DNA from: Paenibacillus auburnensis
GTDB lineage: Bacteria > Bacillota > Bacilli > Paenibacillales > Paenibacillaceae
Assembly (NCBI RefSeq): GCF_927798115.1
Contig: NZ_CAKMMG010000011.1
Coordinates: 62,001 to 126,000 of the forward strand
Direction of reading: 5' to 3'
DNA length: 64,000 nt
The number at the start of each line of letters is the position of its first letter. Within the stretch, counting starts at the first letter, position 1. Position numbers and translations under genes: made by a program. Of the stretch, positions 33,776 to 42,326 are shown piece by piece. The notes beneath the pieces are model-generated. The model was given only the letters and a program-made list of their open reading frames with translations, searched no databases and was not told the origin of the DNA.

Positions 33776-35587
33776 ATGTTCAGAAACAGCATCCGCACCC
33801 GGCTGATGGCGCTTGTACTGCTGGCTTCGGTGATCCCGTCGGGGATCTCCGTCACGTTCTCATATCTCTACACCAAGCAGTCGGTGACCGAGCAGTCCGT
33901 GAAGCAGAATACGAAGCTGCTGACACTCGGGGAAGGTAATCTCAGCAGCTATTTCAACGGGATGAACCAGCGGGCATTGTCGCTGTACAGCGGAATTAAT
34001 GTGCCCAGCTCCTTTTATACGAGCCTGCTTACGGCAAAAGATCCCGATGATTTGCCCGCAGGCACGGCTGCGCCGGATACCCGGGCGATTATCTCTACCC
34101 AGATGTACAACCTGTTCCTCTCTGATCAGAACACGTTCCAGATTCATCTGTATGTCAGAGCCGCCAAGCAGTCGAATCTGCTGCTCGGCGGACTGTTCCG
34201 CCGGGAATCAGACAAATACGCCCCGCCGGCGGTTCCGGGAGGAACCTACCGGCCTTTTATAGAGGTGACCCATATGGATCACCAATACGGAATGAAGTCC
34301 CGGTTCCCGAATTTGAAATCAGGGACGGTGCCCGTCTTCTCGGCCCATTTTCCGCTCTACCGTGCGCCCAGCTCCGATGTACTGGCGGATCTATCAATTG
34401 ATTTCCGGCTCTCCGAGTTGGAGGGGATTTCCAAATCGATGTACAATTCGGATACAGAACGCCTGTATGTGTTGAACGAACGGGGAGAAGCGCTTTTTGC
34501 GTCTGATCCTAACTGGATCGGGAAGCAGGTAACGGCCGGCTGGAGCCGGCTTCCCGGCGGCCGCGAGAGCGGACATTTCACTTGGGACAAGGACGGGTTC
34601 GAGGGAATCGTATTGTACCGTCACATTGACGCTCCCTTGTTCAAGGGTAATATTATCAAGCTGGTGCCTTACGAGGATCTGTACGCCGATGCACGGGTAA
34701 TTACCCGGTTCAATACCGGTATTGGCGTGCTGTTCCTGATTCTGGGCGGGATTGTCGCGGTGGTGATTTCCATCGGGTTCACAAGGCCGATCAAGAAGCT
34801 GATCTCCTTCACCCAGAAGGTGCAGATCGGCCAGCTGGATGCCCACATGGATGCCGACCGTGAGGATGAATTTGGCCTGCTGACCCGCAAAATCACCGGC
34901 ATGACCCGCACGATCAACGATCTGATCGTCAAGGAATATAAGCTTGAGCTGGCCAATAAGACCAATCAGCTGAAGGCGCTGCAGGCCCAGGTCAATCCGC
35001 ATTTCCTTTACAACGCTTTGCAGTCGATTGCCAGTCTGTCCTTGCGCTATAATGCGCCAAAGGTGTACGATCTCATCTATTCCCTTGGCAGCATGATGCG
35101 TTATTCGATGAATACTGAACGGACGCAGGTACCGCTGCGCGATGAGCTGGAGCATGTGCAGAATTACGTCATCCTGCAAACCGAGCGTTTCGGGGAAGAC
35201 AATCTGCAGCTGGATATCGATACCGATGAGGCGGCCCTCGACATTGTCGTGCCCAAGATGATCCTGCAGCCGATCGTCGAGAATATCTTTAAGCATGGGT
35301 TCGAGGATGGAGTCCGCGGCGCGTTAATTACGATTTCCTGCACGCTTGATGAGCAGGACAGGCTGATTCTTGCCGTCAAGGATAACGGCAAGGGCATGCC
35401 CCGCGGGCGGCTGGAGGAAATCACCGCCAGTCTCGAGCATAGCGGCAAGGCCGAATACGAAGAGATCGGCCTGTACAATGTGCTGGCCCGGCTGCGGCTG
35501 CAGCTGAGCGGCGAGACACAGCTGCTGCTGAACAGTGAAGAGGGCCAGGGGGTTACGGTCACGCTGGTAATTCCTCTGGGCAGTTAG
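33776..35587 (+). CDS. YesM/LytS-type sensor histidine kinase
   Basis: 603 residues. A transmembrane helix near residues 10-30, an extracytoplasmic sensor domain to about 310, a second helix (FLILGGIVAVVISIGFT), HAMP (about 335-385), the His_kinase domain with QVNPHFLYN (His409) and a C-terminal HATPase (VKDNGKGMPRG). It senses external sugar, or sugar bound to the transport lipoprotein, and phosphorylates the AraC-type regulator at 35860. ATG 33776 has AGGAGGGG. It is divergent from the sugar ABC operon, a common Paenibacillus arrangement. Confidence 0.92.
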   Translation: MFRNSIRTRLMALVLLASVIPSGISVTFSYLYTKQSVTEQSVKQNTKLLTLGEGNLSSYFNGMNQRALSLYSGINVPSSFYTSLLTAKDPDDLPAGTAAPDTRAIISTQMYNLFLSDQNTFQIHLYVRAAKQSNLLLGGLFRRESDKYAPPAVPGGTYRPFIEVTHMDHQYGMKSRFPNLKSGTVPVFSAHFPLYRAPSSDVLADLSIDFRLSELEGISKSMYNSDTERLYVLNERGEALFASDPNWIGKQVTAGWSRLPGGRESGHFTWDKDGFEGIVLYRHIDAPLFKGNIIKLVPYEDLYADARVITRFNTGIGVLFLILGGIVAVVISIGFTRPIKKLISFTQKVQIGQLDAHMDADREDEFGLLTRKITGMTRTINDLIVKEYKLELANKTNQLKALQAQVNPHFLYNALQSIASLSLRYNAPKVYDLIYSLGSMMRYSMNTERTQVPLRDELEHVQNYVILQTERFGEDNLQLDIDTDEAALDIVVPKMILQPIVENIFKHGFEDGVRGALITISCTLDEQDRLILAVKDNGKGMPRGRLEEITASLEHSGKAEYEEIGLYNVLARLRLQLSGETQLLLNSEEGQGVTVTLVIPLGS

Positions 35588-35635
35588 GTTAATATGGTGA
35601 AACTAAACCGGTAACAAGAGTAGGTGTGTTGCCTG

Positions 35636-35822
35636 GTTGTATTTTGTACAATAGATTGCTATAGCAAACGAAGGCTAATTCGAATCTGTTGTATTCTGTG
35701 CAGCAGAATCGGGGAATATGGGCCAAAAACAGCTGATTCCCAAGATTCTACTGTACTAACTACAATAGATTTAATTTTTCGGCCGTTTAAGGAGACATCT
35801 GCTGCAGAAAGTGCAATAGAAA
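35636..35822. repeat. Cluster of degenerate TGTA/TGCAATAGA repeats
   Basis: Four related units: 35636-35657 (GTTGTATTTTGTACAATAGA), 35688-35710 (GTTGTATTCTGTGCAGCAGA), 35757-35772 (ACTAACTACAATAGAT) and 35802-35822 (CTGCAGAAAGTGCAATAGAA). They fill the 272-base gap between kinase and regulator genes. No coding frame with a ribosome site is present. Confidence 0.6.
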
Positions 35823-35859
35823 CATACTACCGATCACTTACACAAAGGAGCGGCAAACA

Positions 35860-37428
35860 ATGAAGGTGCTGATAGTAGACGATGAGAAGCATGTGCGGGA
35901 GGCCATCCGCTATTTTGTGCCGTGGGAGAAGCATCAGATTGCCGGCATTTATGAAGCGACTAACGGGCAGGAAGCGATCGCGATCATGCAGGAGCAGCAG
36001 CCTGAGATTGTATTCACTGATATGCGCATGCCGCTGATGGATGGCGCAGAGCTGCTGGAATGGCTGCATACGCATTATCCGAATACGAAGACCATAGTAA
36101 TCAGCGGCTATCAGGATTTCAACTATGTGAAGCCGGCGATTGTCTACGGGGGGACGGATTATTTGCTGAAGCCGCTCAACAGCAAGCAGCTGATCTCCGC
36201 GGCGGAGCATGCCTTTCAGCTGTGGCAGGAGGAAGAGGCGGAGCGGCAGCAAACTCTGCGCCAGAGTATGCAGCTGAATGTGCTGCGGCCGCTCTACTGG
36301 GATAAGATGCTATCTGATCTAGTGGCAGGACAGGTGTCCTTTCAGGAGCTGAAGCATTCCCTGAGTGAAGAATTGGGCATGCCGCTGTTTGCCGCAGAAT
36401 GCAGAATAGCAGTGCTCTCTCTCCAGGGGGCAGACTGCCGGCTGCTGCAGAGATTTCACGGTGATGTGGGATTGACCTCCTTTGTGCTGGTGAATGTCTG
36501 TAATGAGGTGCTTGCATCGAAGCAGAGCGGTATCGCCTTCCGCAGCTGGCAGGCCGGTGCAGAGATTGTTGTTCTCCTCTGGTCAGTGGTTTCGGAGGCA
36601 GAGGAGCTGATGCGGGGGATCAACGGGTCGATTAAGCAGACCTATGGGGTGCTGATGGATATTGGACTCAGTTATGCTTGTGAGTTCCCCGAGGGGATAC
36701 AAACGGCTTTTCACCAGGCACGGCAGGGGCTGAACGAGCGTAACCTGCTGCAGCGGGAAGGACGGATTCACTTGTACCGGGAGACTTTGAGCGAGAGTGG
36801 ATCTGTAGAAGACTACGCCTTCGAAACGCAGCTGGAGAAGCTGAAAATAGCAGTCCTCTCGGGTGAGCTGGACAAAATGGAGCGGGTGGTAGAGGAGTGG
36901 TCGGTTCAGCTGGCCGGTCTGCCTGTACTTACGGAGAGCCAGTTATTGCGGCTTCAGAAAGAGATTGCCGAGGCTCTGCAGCGCTGGCGGCCGGAGGCAG
37001 AGATCCATTTCGGGCTATGCTACGATCATGAGGGGTTATTCTCCGCCCGGCTTTGGCGGGATGGGATGAAGACGCTGCTGCAGCGTTTATCACAGGGAAG
37101 CCCTCAGCCCCCGGACAGCCGGCTTGTGCAGGAGATCCGGGAGTATCTGGATCAGAATTATGCTAAGGACATGACGCTTCAGCATATTGCGCAGCGGTTT
37201 TTTATCAGCCGGGAGAATGTGTCCCGCAAGTTCAAGCAGATCAGCGGAGAGAATCTGTCGGATTATTTAACAGGCCTGAGAATAGATAAGGCCAAGACGC
37301 TGCTGCACAATACCAATCTCCGGCTGTCGCAAATCTCGGAGCTGGTCGGCTATGAGGATGAGAAATATTTCAGCCGGGTATTCAAAAAAGCGACCGGCCA
37401 GACCCCGCGCGAATACCGCAAGCAGTGA
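35860..37428 (+). CDS. YesN-type response regulator with AraC DNA-binding domain
   Basis: 522 residues. Receiver domain residues 1-120 with Asp54 in FTDMRMP and Lys104 in YLLKP; a long central linker domain; and AraC-type double helix-turn-helix at about 420-520 (LQHIAQRFFISRENVSRKFKQISG, LSQISELVGYEDEKYFSRVFKKATG). It is expected to be phosphorylated by the kinase at 33776 and to activate the divergent sugar transporter, probably at the CTGCAA-N4-ATCCACTTTT boxes. A site AAAGGAGC precedes the ATG. The gene is separated from the kinase by a repeat-rich gap, so it may have its own promoter. Confidence 0.92.
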   Translation: MKVLIVDDEKHVREAIRYFVPWEKHQIAGIYEATNGQEAIAIMQEQQPEIVFTDMRMPLMDGAELLEWLHTHYPNTKTIVISGYQDFNYVKPAIVYGGTDYLLKPLNSKQLISAAEHAFQLWQEEEAERQQTLRQSMQLNVLRPLYWDKMLSDLVAGQVSFQELKHSLSEELGMPLFAAECRIAVLSLQGADCRLLQRFHGDVGLTSFVLVNVCNEVLASKQSGIAFRSWQAGAEIVVLLWSVVSEAEELMRGINGSIKQTYGVLMDIGLSYACEFPEGIQTAFHQARQGLNERNLLQREGRIHLYRETLSESGSVEDYAFETQLEKLKIAVLSGELDKMERVVEEWSVQLAGLPVLTESQLLRLQKEIAEALQRWRPEAEIHFGLCYDHEGLFSARLWRDGMKTLLQRLSQGSPQPPDSRLVQEIREYLDQNYAKDMTLQHIAQRFFISRENVSRKFKQISGENLSDYLTGLRIDKAKTLLHNTNLRLSQISELVGYEDEKYFSRVFKKATGQTPREYRKQ

Positions 37429-37446
37429 GCTAAGCGCTGCTTGCGG
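37416..37446. terminator. Hairpin over the response regulator stop codon
   Basis: CCGCAAGCAG pairs with CTGCTTGCGG. The TGA stop lies in the loop. It is between converging genes, but no T tract is adjacent, so terminator function is uncertain. Confidence 0.45.
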
Positions 37447-37456
37447 TCGCAGAGGT

Positions 37457-38572
37457 TCATTTTTTGAAATAATCGGCCAGCCCTTCGGCGATGGCTTTGG
37501 CCGCCTTTTTCTGGTAGGCGGAAGTGCGGACAATCGCTTCGTCATAAGGATTGCTGAGAAAACCCAGCTCCACAAGGGCCGCCGGAAGCGTGTTTTCCCT
37601 CAGGATATGATAATTGCCGTAAGATAAGCCATTGCTCTTCAGGCCGATGCCCTGCCCAAGCCGGGTCTCAATCGCCCGGGCCAGCCGCAGGTCATCCGAT
37701 TCAGAGTAGAAGAAGGTCAGTGTTCCGGATACATTCTTCGGCGAGGAATTGTAATGGATGCTGACAAAGGCATCAGCGTTCAGCGCCGTAGCGATCTGCA
37801 CTCTCCGGGCGAGGGTGGGCTTTTGATCAGAGGTCCGCGTCATCTGCACGCGCGCTCCCCTGGCTGTCAGGTAGTCGCGTACATAGAAGGCCGTCTGCAA
37901 AGTTAGATCCTTCTCCATCGTGTTATAGGTCGTGCCGAGCATGCCCGGATCGCTGCCGCCATGCCCGGGATCAATGACGATCAGTTTGCCGCTGATCCGA
38001 CCTGCAGACTTGAAGCTTGTGCTTGAGACCGTACTGACCGTACTGCTTCCGCTAGAGGCACTCCCGCTGGCAATATACTGCGCCGATACCCAGCCGATTT
38101 CTCCACTGGTTGTACGAATCCGTGCCCAGCCGTCCTGGCGCTCCAGAACGGTTACGGTATCCCGGGCCTTCAGGGAGCCTACTACCTGGTAGCCGGTTCC
38201 CGGCCCTCCCCTGATCCGCAGGGAATCCGCGGTTACAGTTGCTGAACTGCTGCCGGAGGTTGTCTTGGCAGAAGACAAGGAGGCCGATGCGGTGCCGGCA
38301 GTCTTCTTAAGATAATAACCGGCAACCCAGCCGCTGACAGATCCGGAGCGGATCTCCATCCAACCGTGCTGCTCGTCGGTAACGGTTACTGTGGTGCCGC
38401 TCTTCAAAGATCCTACAACTGAAGCACCGGCGGCCGGCTCGCTGCGGACAATAAGAGAACTGGTATAGACCTTCGCCGTATAAGACGCCATAGCGTCTAC
38501 ACGGGTGCTCTGGAGCAAGCTTCCCATCAGGAGGCCGGCTGCCAGTACTGCAATATGTATTCTTTTGTTCAT
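37457..38572 (-). CDS. N-acetylmuramoyl-L-alanine amidase with two SH3b domains
   Basis: A 371-residue secreted peptidoglycan amidase. Signal peptide residues 1-30 (HIAVLAAGLLMGSLLQS), SH3b domain about 33-90 (LIVRSEPAAGASVVG), a second about 110-170 (LRIRGGPGTGYQVVG), a Ser-rich linker, then Amidase_3 (about 195-371) with zinc ligands in IDPGHGGSDPG, Glu in MEKDL and His in SIHYNSSP, plus the catalytic Glu in ALVELGFLSN. It cuts the MurNAc-L-Ala bond. ATG 38572 with GAGG is preferred over an upstream in-frame ATG. It is divergent from the TIR gene. Confidence 0.92.
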   Translation of the reverse strand: MNKRIHIAVLAAGLLMGSLLQSTRVDAMASYTAKVYTSSLIVRSEPAAGASVVGSLKSGTTVTVTDEQHGWMEIRSGSVSGWVAGYYLKKTAGTASASLSSAKTTSGSSSATVTADSLRIRGGPGTGYQVVGSLKARDTVTVLERQDGWARIRTTSGEIGWVSAQYIASGSASSGSSTVSTVSSTSFKSAGRISGKLIVIDPGHGGSDPGMLGTTYNTMEKDLTLQTAFYVRDYLTARGARVQMTRTSDQKPTLARRVQIATALNADAFVSIHYNSSPKNVSGTLTFFYSESDDLRLARAIETRLGQGIGLKSNGLSYGNYHILRENTLPAALVELGFLSNPYDEAIVRTSAYQKKAAKAIAEGLADYFKK

Positions 38573-38595
38573 AAGAAGCCTCGTTTCAGGGTGAT

Positions 38596-38694
38596 ATAAA
38601 ATCCTATTACCCTGTTTCATCGGCAGAAGAACAGGATTTTATTAAAATCTAAGGAAATGGGGCTCTGTTCCCAGATAGAAAAGGGCTGTATAAT
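38596..38694. promoter_or_regulatory. Inverted repeat and -10 element before the TIR gene
   Basis: ATAAAATCCT (38596-38605) and AGGATTTTAT (38633-38642) are perfect inverted copies 27 bases apart in the spacer between the amidase and TIR genes. TATAAT (38689-38694) is the likely -10 of the TIR operon; no clear -35 was found. Confidence 0.45.
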
Positions 38695-38732
38695 TATGAC
38701 AGCATGGGGAAACTGACATAAGGAGCGCGGCC

Positions 38733-39737
38733 GTGACCAGACCAAAACTATTCATTGGATCTTCCAGAGAATCTATCCGTTACGCCAGGGCGATACATGA
38801 GCAGCTGAAGCGGGAGGCCCAGGTGAATCCATGGTATGCCAATGCCTTCCGCGCGAATGAATATACCATGGAAGCACTCGAACGGAATCTGGATGAGAGC
38901 GATTTTGCCGTCTTCGTGTTCTCTCCGGACGATGTAGCCAGAATCCGCGGTAAATATTATTATGTGACCCGTGATAATACACAGTTTGAAATGGGCTTAT
39001 TCTGGGCCAGGCTGCGGCGCAGCCGTGTCTTCTGCCTGCTGCCGGATCAGGTGCCGGTCCGCAATGATTTAATTCCGGGAGAAAATATCGAGGAGTATCA
39101 TCTGTTGTCGGATTTATCCGGCCTCACTCCGCTGGAATACGAATGGCAGCATGAGAATCCGGTGGCGGCCGTAGATGTAAGCTGCGGCAAGATCATTGAC
39201 AGCATTCAGGAGCAGGGAAGCTTCCGTGATCCGCAGAAGGAGCTGGAGCAGTTAAAGCATGAGCTTAGGCGAAAAGAAAGTATCCTTCACTTCTTTTGGC
39301 AATATAATAGTAATGTGGCTGCTCCTGAAGGAGGGCTGCAATATCAGGCGCTCAGTGAAGCGGTCCGCAATTCTTTTCTGCCGCCGAAGCACTGCCGGGT
39401 TATGGGCGCCGCCATGTGGCAGGCCCGTGAGGGAGAAGGTCTGAGGCAAGTCGGCGGAAATGTGGGCCGGGGACATGTCTACCCGTTGTCGCTGTATGAA
39501 GCGGAACAGGAGAAACGTCCGGGTGTGCTCGATGCTTTTATGAGCAAGGAATGGACCTTTTTTCAGCGTACAGAAGTTGCGGAGGTCTATATCCTATGCT
39601 ATCCTTTAGGTGAAAAGCATGTCCTTTCTGTTCATTTTTCCGGAAGCGACGGATTATCCGCGGATGATCTTACCGAGGTCGTGTCGTATAACCGGGATTT
39701 GTTCCGTACCGTCAATCATTTAGTGGGAGGGGACTGA
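38733..39737 (+). CDS. TIR-like (Cap12-type) nucleotide-binding protein with C-terminal GAF-like domain
   Basis: 334 residues, cytoplasmic. Residues about 4-150 match the predicted nucleotide-binding TIR family seen in CBASS effector Cap12 (PF10137): KLFIGSSRESIRYARAI, SDFAVFVFSPDD, the conserved RDN, and FEMGLF with probable catalytic Glu86, then LTPLEY. Family members hydrolyse NAD+ on activation and cause abortive infection. A coiled region (about 165-195) leads to a C-terminal domain (about 195-334) that ends like a GAF domain (HVLSVHFSGSDGLSADDL), possibly the sensor. No cyclic-nucleotide synthase is adjacent. GTG 38733 has AAGGAG at 7 bases. The next gene begins 4 bases after its stop. 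Confidence 0.85.
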   Translation: MTRPKLFIGSSRESIRYARAIHEQLKREAQVNPWYANAFRANEYTMEALERNLDESDFAVFVFSPDDVARIRGKYYYVTRDNTQFEMGLFWARLRRSRVFCLLPDQVPVRNDLIPGENIEEYHLLSDLSGLTPLEYEWQHENPVAAVDVSCGKIIDSIQEQGSFRDPQKELEQLKHELRRKESILHFFWQYNSNVAAPEGGLQYQALSEAVRNSFLPPKHCRVMGAAMWQAREGEGLRQVGGNVGRGHVYPLSLYEAEQEKRPGVLDAFMSKEWTFFQRTEVAEVYILCYPLGEKHVLSVHFSGSDGLSADDLTEVVSYNRDLFRTVNHLVGGD

Positions 39738-39741
39738 CACG

Positions 39742-39978
39742 ATGAAGAACATGAAGAATGCAGTCAGTTTATCCAGTGCTGTCCGCCGAACCGCAAACGG
39801 CAGCGGCAGTGAAGGCGGCAAAGGCCGCACGAAGCGGAAAGCGGGGACCGGAAGGCCCACCAAGCTGTCGCCTTCGTCCATCAACGTATATATTGCGCCT
39901 TCTCTGGAAGGCGGAGACGACGAATACAAGAAGCTCGTCAGCGGGAAGGTTGATAATAACAAACCTTCGTTTGCCTAA
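39742..39978 (+). CDS. Small basic protein coupled to the TIR gene
   Basis: 78 residues, not recognised. The first 40 residues are Gly/Ser/Lys/Arg-rich, including GRTKRKAGTGRPTK with an AT-hook-like GRP core; the C-terminal half is more ordered and acidic (SSINVYIAPSLEGGDDEYKK). ATG 39742 has GGGAGGGG 9 bases before it, inside the end of the TIR gene; only 4 bases separate the two frames. A strong terminator follows, so the pair is a closed two-gene operon. It might regulate, inhibit or guide the TIR effector, or be a small DNA- or RNA-binding protein. It ends by overlapping the converging MFS gene by 4 bases. Confidence 0.7.
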   Translation: MKNMKNAVSLSSAVRRTANGSGSEGGKGRTKRKAGTGRPTKLSPSSINVYIAPSLEGGDDEYKKLVSGKVDNNKPSFA

Positions 39979-41240
39979 CGGATAGAGGGGGCCCCAGTCA
40001 TTACTGGGGGCCTTTTTTTGTGCTGGAGAGATGGGGGTACGGCAAGCCTGTGTTTGATTCGGGCCGCGCGGATCAGGAGGGCTCCTGTCAGGGTTATACC
40101 GCTGAGCAGTCCGAACACGGGCCAGGCTGCCTGAAAGCCGAACATCCCCAGCAGACCGCTTCCCGCGATAGGGCCGCTGATGGTCCCCAGCTTTACAATT
40201 TCCGCGCAGCCGAAATATAACCCTTTATTGTCCGCAGAGGACAATTCATCCACCAGGGCATCGAACCGCGCGCCGATCAGCAGCTCTCCGAGACTGAACA
40301 CCGTAATGAATAACAGCAGCGGAGGGTAGGCGGCCGGGAAGAGAAAGAACAGAAAACTCAGGCCGATCAGCAGATTGCTGAGCAGAACCACTGTAAACGG
40401 GTTCCATGTAGAGATCAGGCGGAGCACAGCAAACTGGGCAGCGAGGATCACAATGGCGTTCGCCGACAGCAGGATGGAGTATAACCGGGTACCGTCCGCA
40501 AGCATAGCAGTGTTCGATAGAAACTGGGAGACGGTTCCGTTCAGCTGAGAATAACCGAAGTAGGAAAAGCTCATCCCCGCCAGCAGCAGCAGATATACAT
40601 GATCTTTGCGGATCGTTGCGATGGCTAGCAGACTGCAGGACATTTCATAATGAATATTAACCTTGTTAGATGAAGTTTCGTGGAAGAATAACATCGTTGA
40701 GGCCCCGTATAGAATATACATGATGCCGAGGATGACATAAGGGAACAGGGTCATTTTCATATTAAACAGCAGGCTGAGCAGAGGACCGGCAAAGCATCCC
40801 AGGTTAATCGCTGTGTATCTCAGGTTGAATACAAGGAGCCTGTGCTCCGGGAGAGACTCCGTGGACAGCACTTTTTTGCTCGCCGGTTCAAAGAGTGAAT
40901 AGCAGAGTCCGTTCAGGGCGTTCAGCAGCAGAAAGAAAGGGAAGCTGTCGGCAAAATAGAACAGAATGAACACGGTCCCCCAGATAAGCGGAGTATACAG
41001 GATGATTCTGTGGAGCGGAAGTTTATCGGCAAGCGCACCGCCAAGCCAGCTGAAGGCTACACCCGCCAGCGGATTGACGGCGAGGATGAGGCTGGTGAGC
41101 AGGAGCGGGATGTGCTTTTGACCGGTCAGAAAGATCGATAAATAAGGAACACTCATGAACAGGGCGGTTCTCGTAAAAAAAGTGCCGGCCAGGATATTCC
41201 AGACCTTACGGTTTAGCTGTGGCGCTATACGCAGATTCAT
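39975..41240 (-). CDS. MFS transporter
   Basis: 421 residues with about 12 hydrophobic segments and the motif GGALADKLPLHR between helices 2 and 3, like drug/H+ antiporters. The first half (MSVPYLSIFLTG, GLCYSLFEPASKKVLS) matches the MFS subgroup annotated as multidrug or unknown exporters. The last residues (MTGAPSIR) are encoded by the same DNA that forms the terminator of the TIR operon, and the stop overlaps the small protein gene. It is divergent from an Rgg-like regulator, which probably controls it. The substrate is unknown. Confidence 0.9.
   Translation of the reverse strand: MNLRIAPQLNRKVWNILAGTFFTRTALFMSVPYLSIFLTGQKHIPLLLTSLILAVNPLAGVAFSWLGGALADKLPLHRIILYTPLIWGTVFILFYFADSFPFFLLLNALNGLCYSLFEPASKKVLSTESLPEHRLLVFNLRYTAINLGCFAGPLLSLLFNMKMTLFPYVILGIMYILYGASTMLFFHETSSNKVNIHYEMSCSLLAIATIRKDHVYLLLLAGMSFSYFGYSQLNGTVSQFLSNTAMLADGTRLYSILLSANAIVILAAQFAVLRLISTWNPFTVVLLSNLLIGLSFLFFLFPAAYPPLLLFITVFSLGELLIGARFDALVDELSSADNKGLYFGCAEIVKLGTISGPIAGSGLLGMFGFQAAWPVFGLLSGITLTGALLIRAARIKHRLAVPPSLQHKKRPPVMTGAPSIR
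39989..40019 (+). terminator. Terminator of the TIR operon, inside the MFS coding end
   Basis: GGGCCCCAGT, loop CATT, ACTGGGGGCC, then TTTTTTT. It is within the C-terminal coding part of the converging MFS gene. Confidence 0.85.
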
Positions 41241-41353
41241 TGCCGTCTACCCCCGGAATTTGTCATTTTCTTTGTGCCGAGTGTAGCATACAATAAAAGT
41301 CAGGCTTACAAATTGTGCTATATACTCACACAGGCAAACGGAGTGGACAAGTG

Positions 41354-42220
41354 ATGATTCTGGGTAAAACGATAGGGCAGATCCGCAGATCGAAAGGAAT
41401 GAACCAGTCGCTTCTGGCTGGAGGCATCATGAGCCGCTCCAACCTCTCACGCTTTGAAGGCGGGAAGTATTATCCCGGCTACGACAAGCTGATCCTGCTT
41501 CTGGACAAACTCGAAATTTCGTTTGAGGAGCTGCTTTTCCTGCACCAGGATAATGCTCCGCAGGTGAAGCGGATGCTGCATCTGGAGCTTACAGAAGCGG
41601 GTAACCGCTACGACTTCGGGAAGGTCAAGACGGTCAGCCGGGAGTGCCGGTCAATGTATGAGTCCACACGGACCGAGGCTTATTACCATCTATATTTGCT
41701 AGGCCAGGGGGTGTTGATTCAGCATCATCATGCGGATGAAATAACAGCGTTGAATGAGATTGCAGCGTATATTAAGCCGTATTTGCTTGGTGTGGATAAA
41801 TGGTATCTGTACGAGTTCAAGCTGCTCAACAATTTTTTGTTCACACTAAGCAGCAGTGATGCCATTTTTTTCGGCCTCAGAGGCGCGAAAGAATTTGACA
41901 GATACCATTCCTTTCCGGAGAGCAGAACGGTCCAGCAGCATCTGCTGCAGAACCTCTCGATCCTTTGCCTGAACGAGCATAACTATGAACAGAGCCTGAT
42001 GTTTCTCGAAAAAGCGCTGCCCTTAGCGGATAAAACCCATCTGCTGTACGATAAAATAGTGACCTTAATTTATTACGAGCTGACATTGCTCTGCCTGAAG
42101 CAGAAAGACAGTGCGGCTGAACTAAAAGGGTATTTAAATATTCTCAGACAGCTTGATTTTGAAGACAGCTATCAGGCTTTGCTCAAGGTCTGCCGCAGGC
42201 ATCTGGCTGAAGGGTTATAG
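41354..42220 (+). CDS. Rgg/PlcR-type helix-turn-helix regulator
   Basis: 288 residues. The N-terminal XRE-type helix-turn-helix (about 1-60; IGQIRRSKGMNQSLLAGGIMSRSNLSRFE, described for position) is followed by an all-helical TPR-like domain (QNLSILCLNEHNYEQSLMFLEKAL), the layout of Rgg/RRNPP peptide-sensing regulators. The start is ATG 41354 or GTG 41351 with a weak CGGAG. It is divergent from the MFS exporter, 110 bases apart. No short signal-peptide gene was found in the spacer or downstream, so it may sense another ligand. It ends at a strong hairpin. Confidence 0.8.
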   Translation: MILGKTIGQIRRSKGMNQSLLAGGIMSRSNLSRFEGGKYYPGYDKLILLLDKLEISFEELLFLHQDNAPQVKRMLHLELTEAGNRYDFGKVKTVSRECRSMYESTRTEAYYHLYLLGQGVLIQHHHADEITALNEIAAYIKPYLLGVDKWYLYEFKLLNNFLFTLSSSDAIFFGLRGAKEFDRYHSFPESRTVQQHLLQNLSILCLNEHNYEQSLMFLEKALPLADKTHLLYDKIVTLIYYELTLLCLKQKDSAAELKGYLNILRQLDFEDSYQALLKVCRRHLAEGL

Positions 42221-42243
42221 GCGGTAGAAGAATAGTCTGGTTA

Positions 42244-42293
42244 CGCCAAAAAGGCTGCCCGTCCCAAGTGGGGATAGTGCAGCCTTTTTGGCG
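42244..42293. terminator. Bidirectional terminator
   Basis: CGCCAAAAAGGCTGC pairs with GCAGCCTTTTTGGCG around an inner TCCC/GGGA stem; between converging rgg-like and LLM genes. Confidence 0.85.
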
Positions 42294-42326
42294 TGCGAAT
42301 TACAGGCAGAAAGCCTGAATGAATGG

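Noticed and set aside
33634..33855. Minus-strand frame with repeated AEHPL peptides
   Set aside because: The peptide repetition comes from the 23-base leader repeats, not from a gene.
35624..35863. 79-codon frame between kinase and response regulator
   Set aside because: It is made of intergenic repeat units and has no ribosome site.
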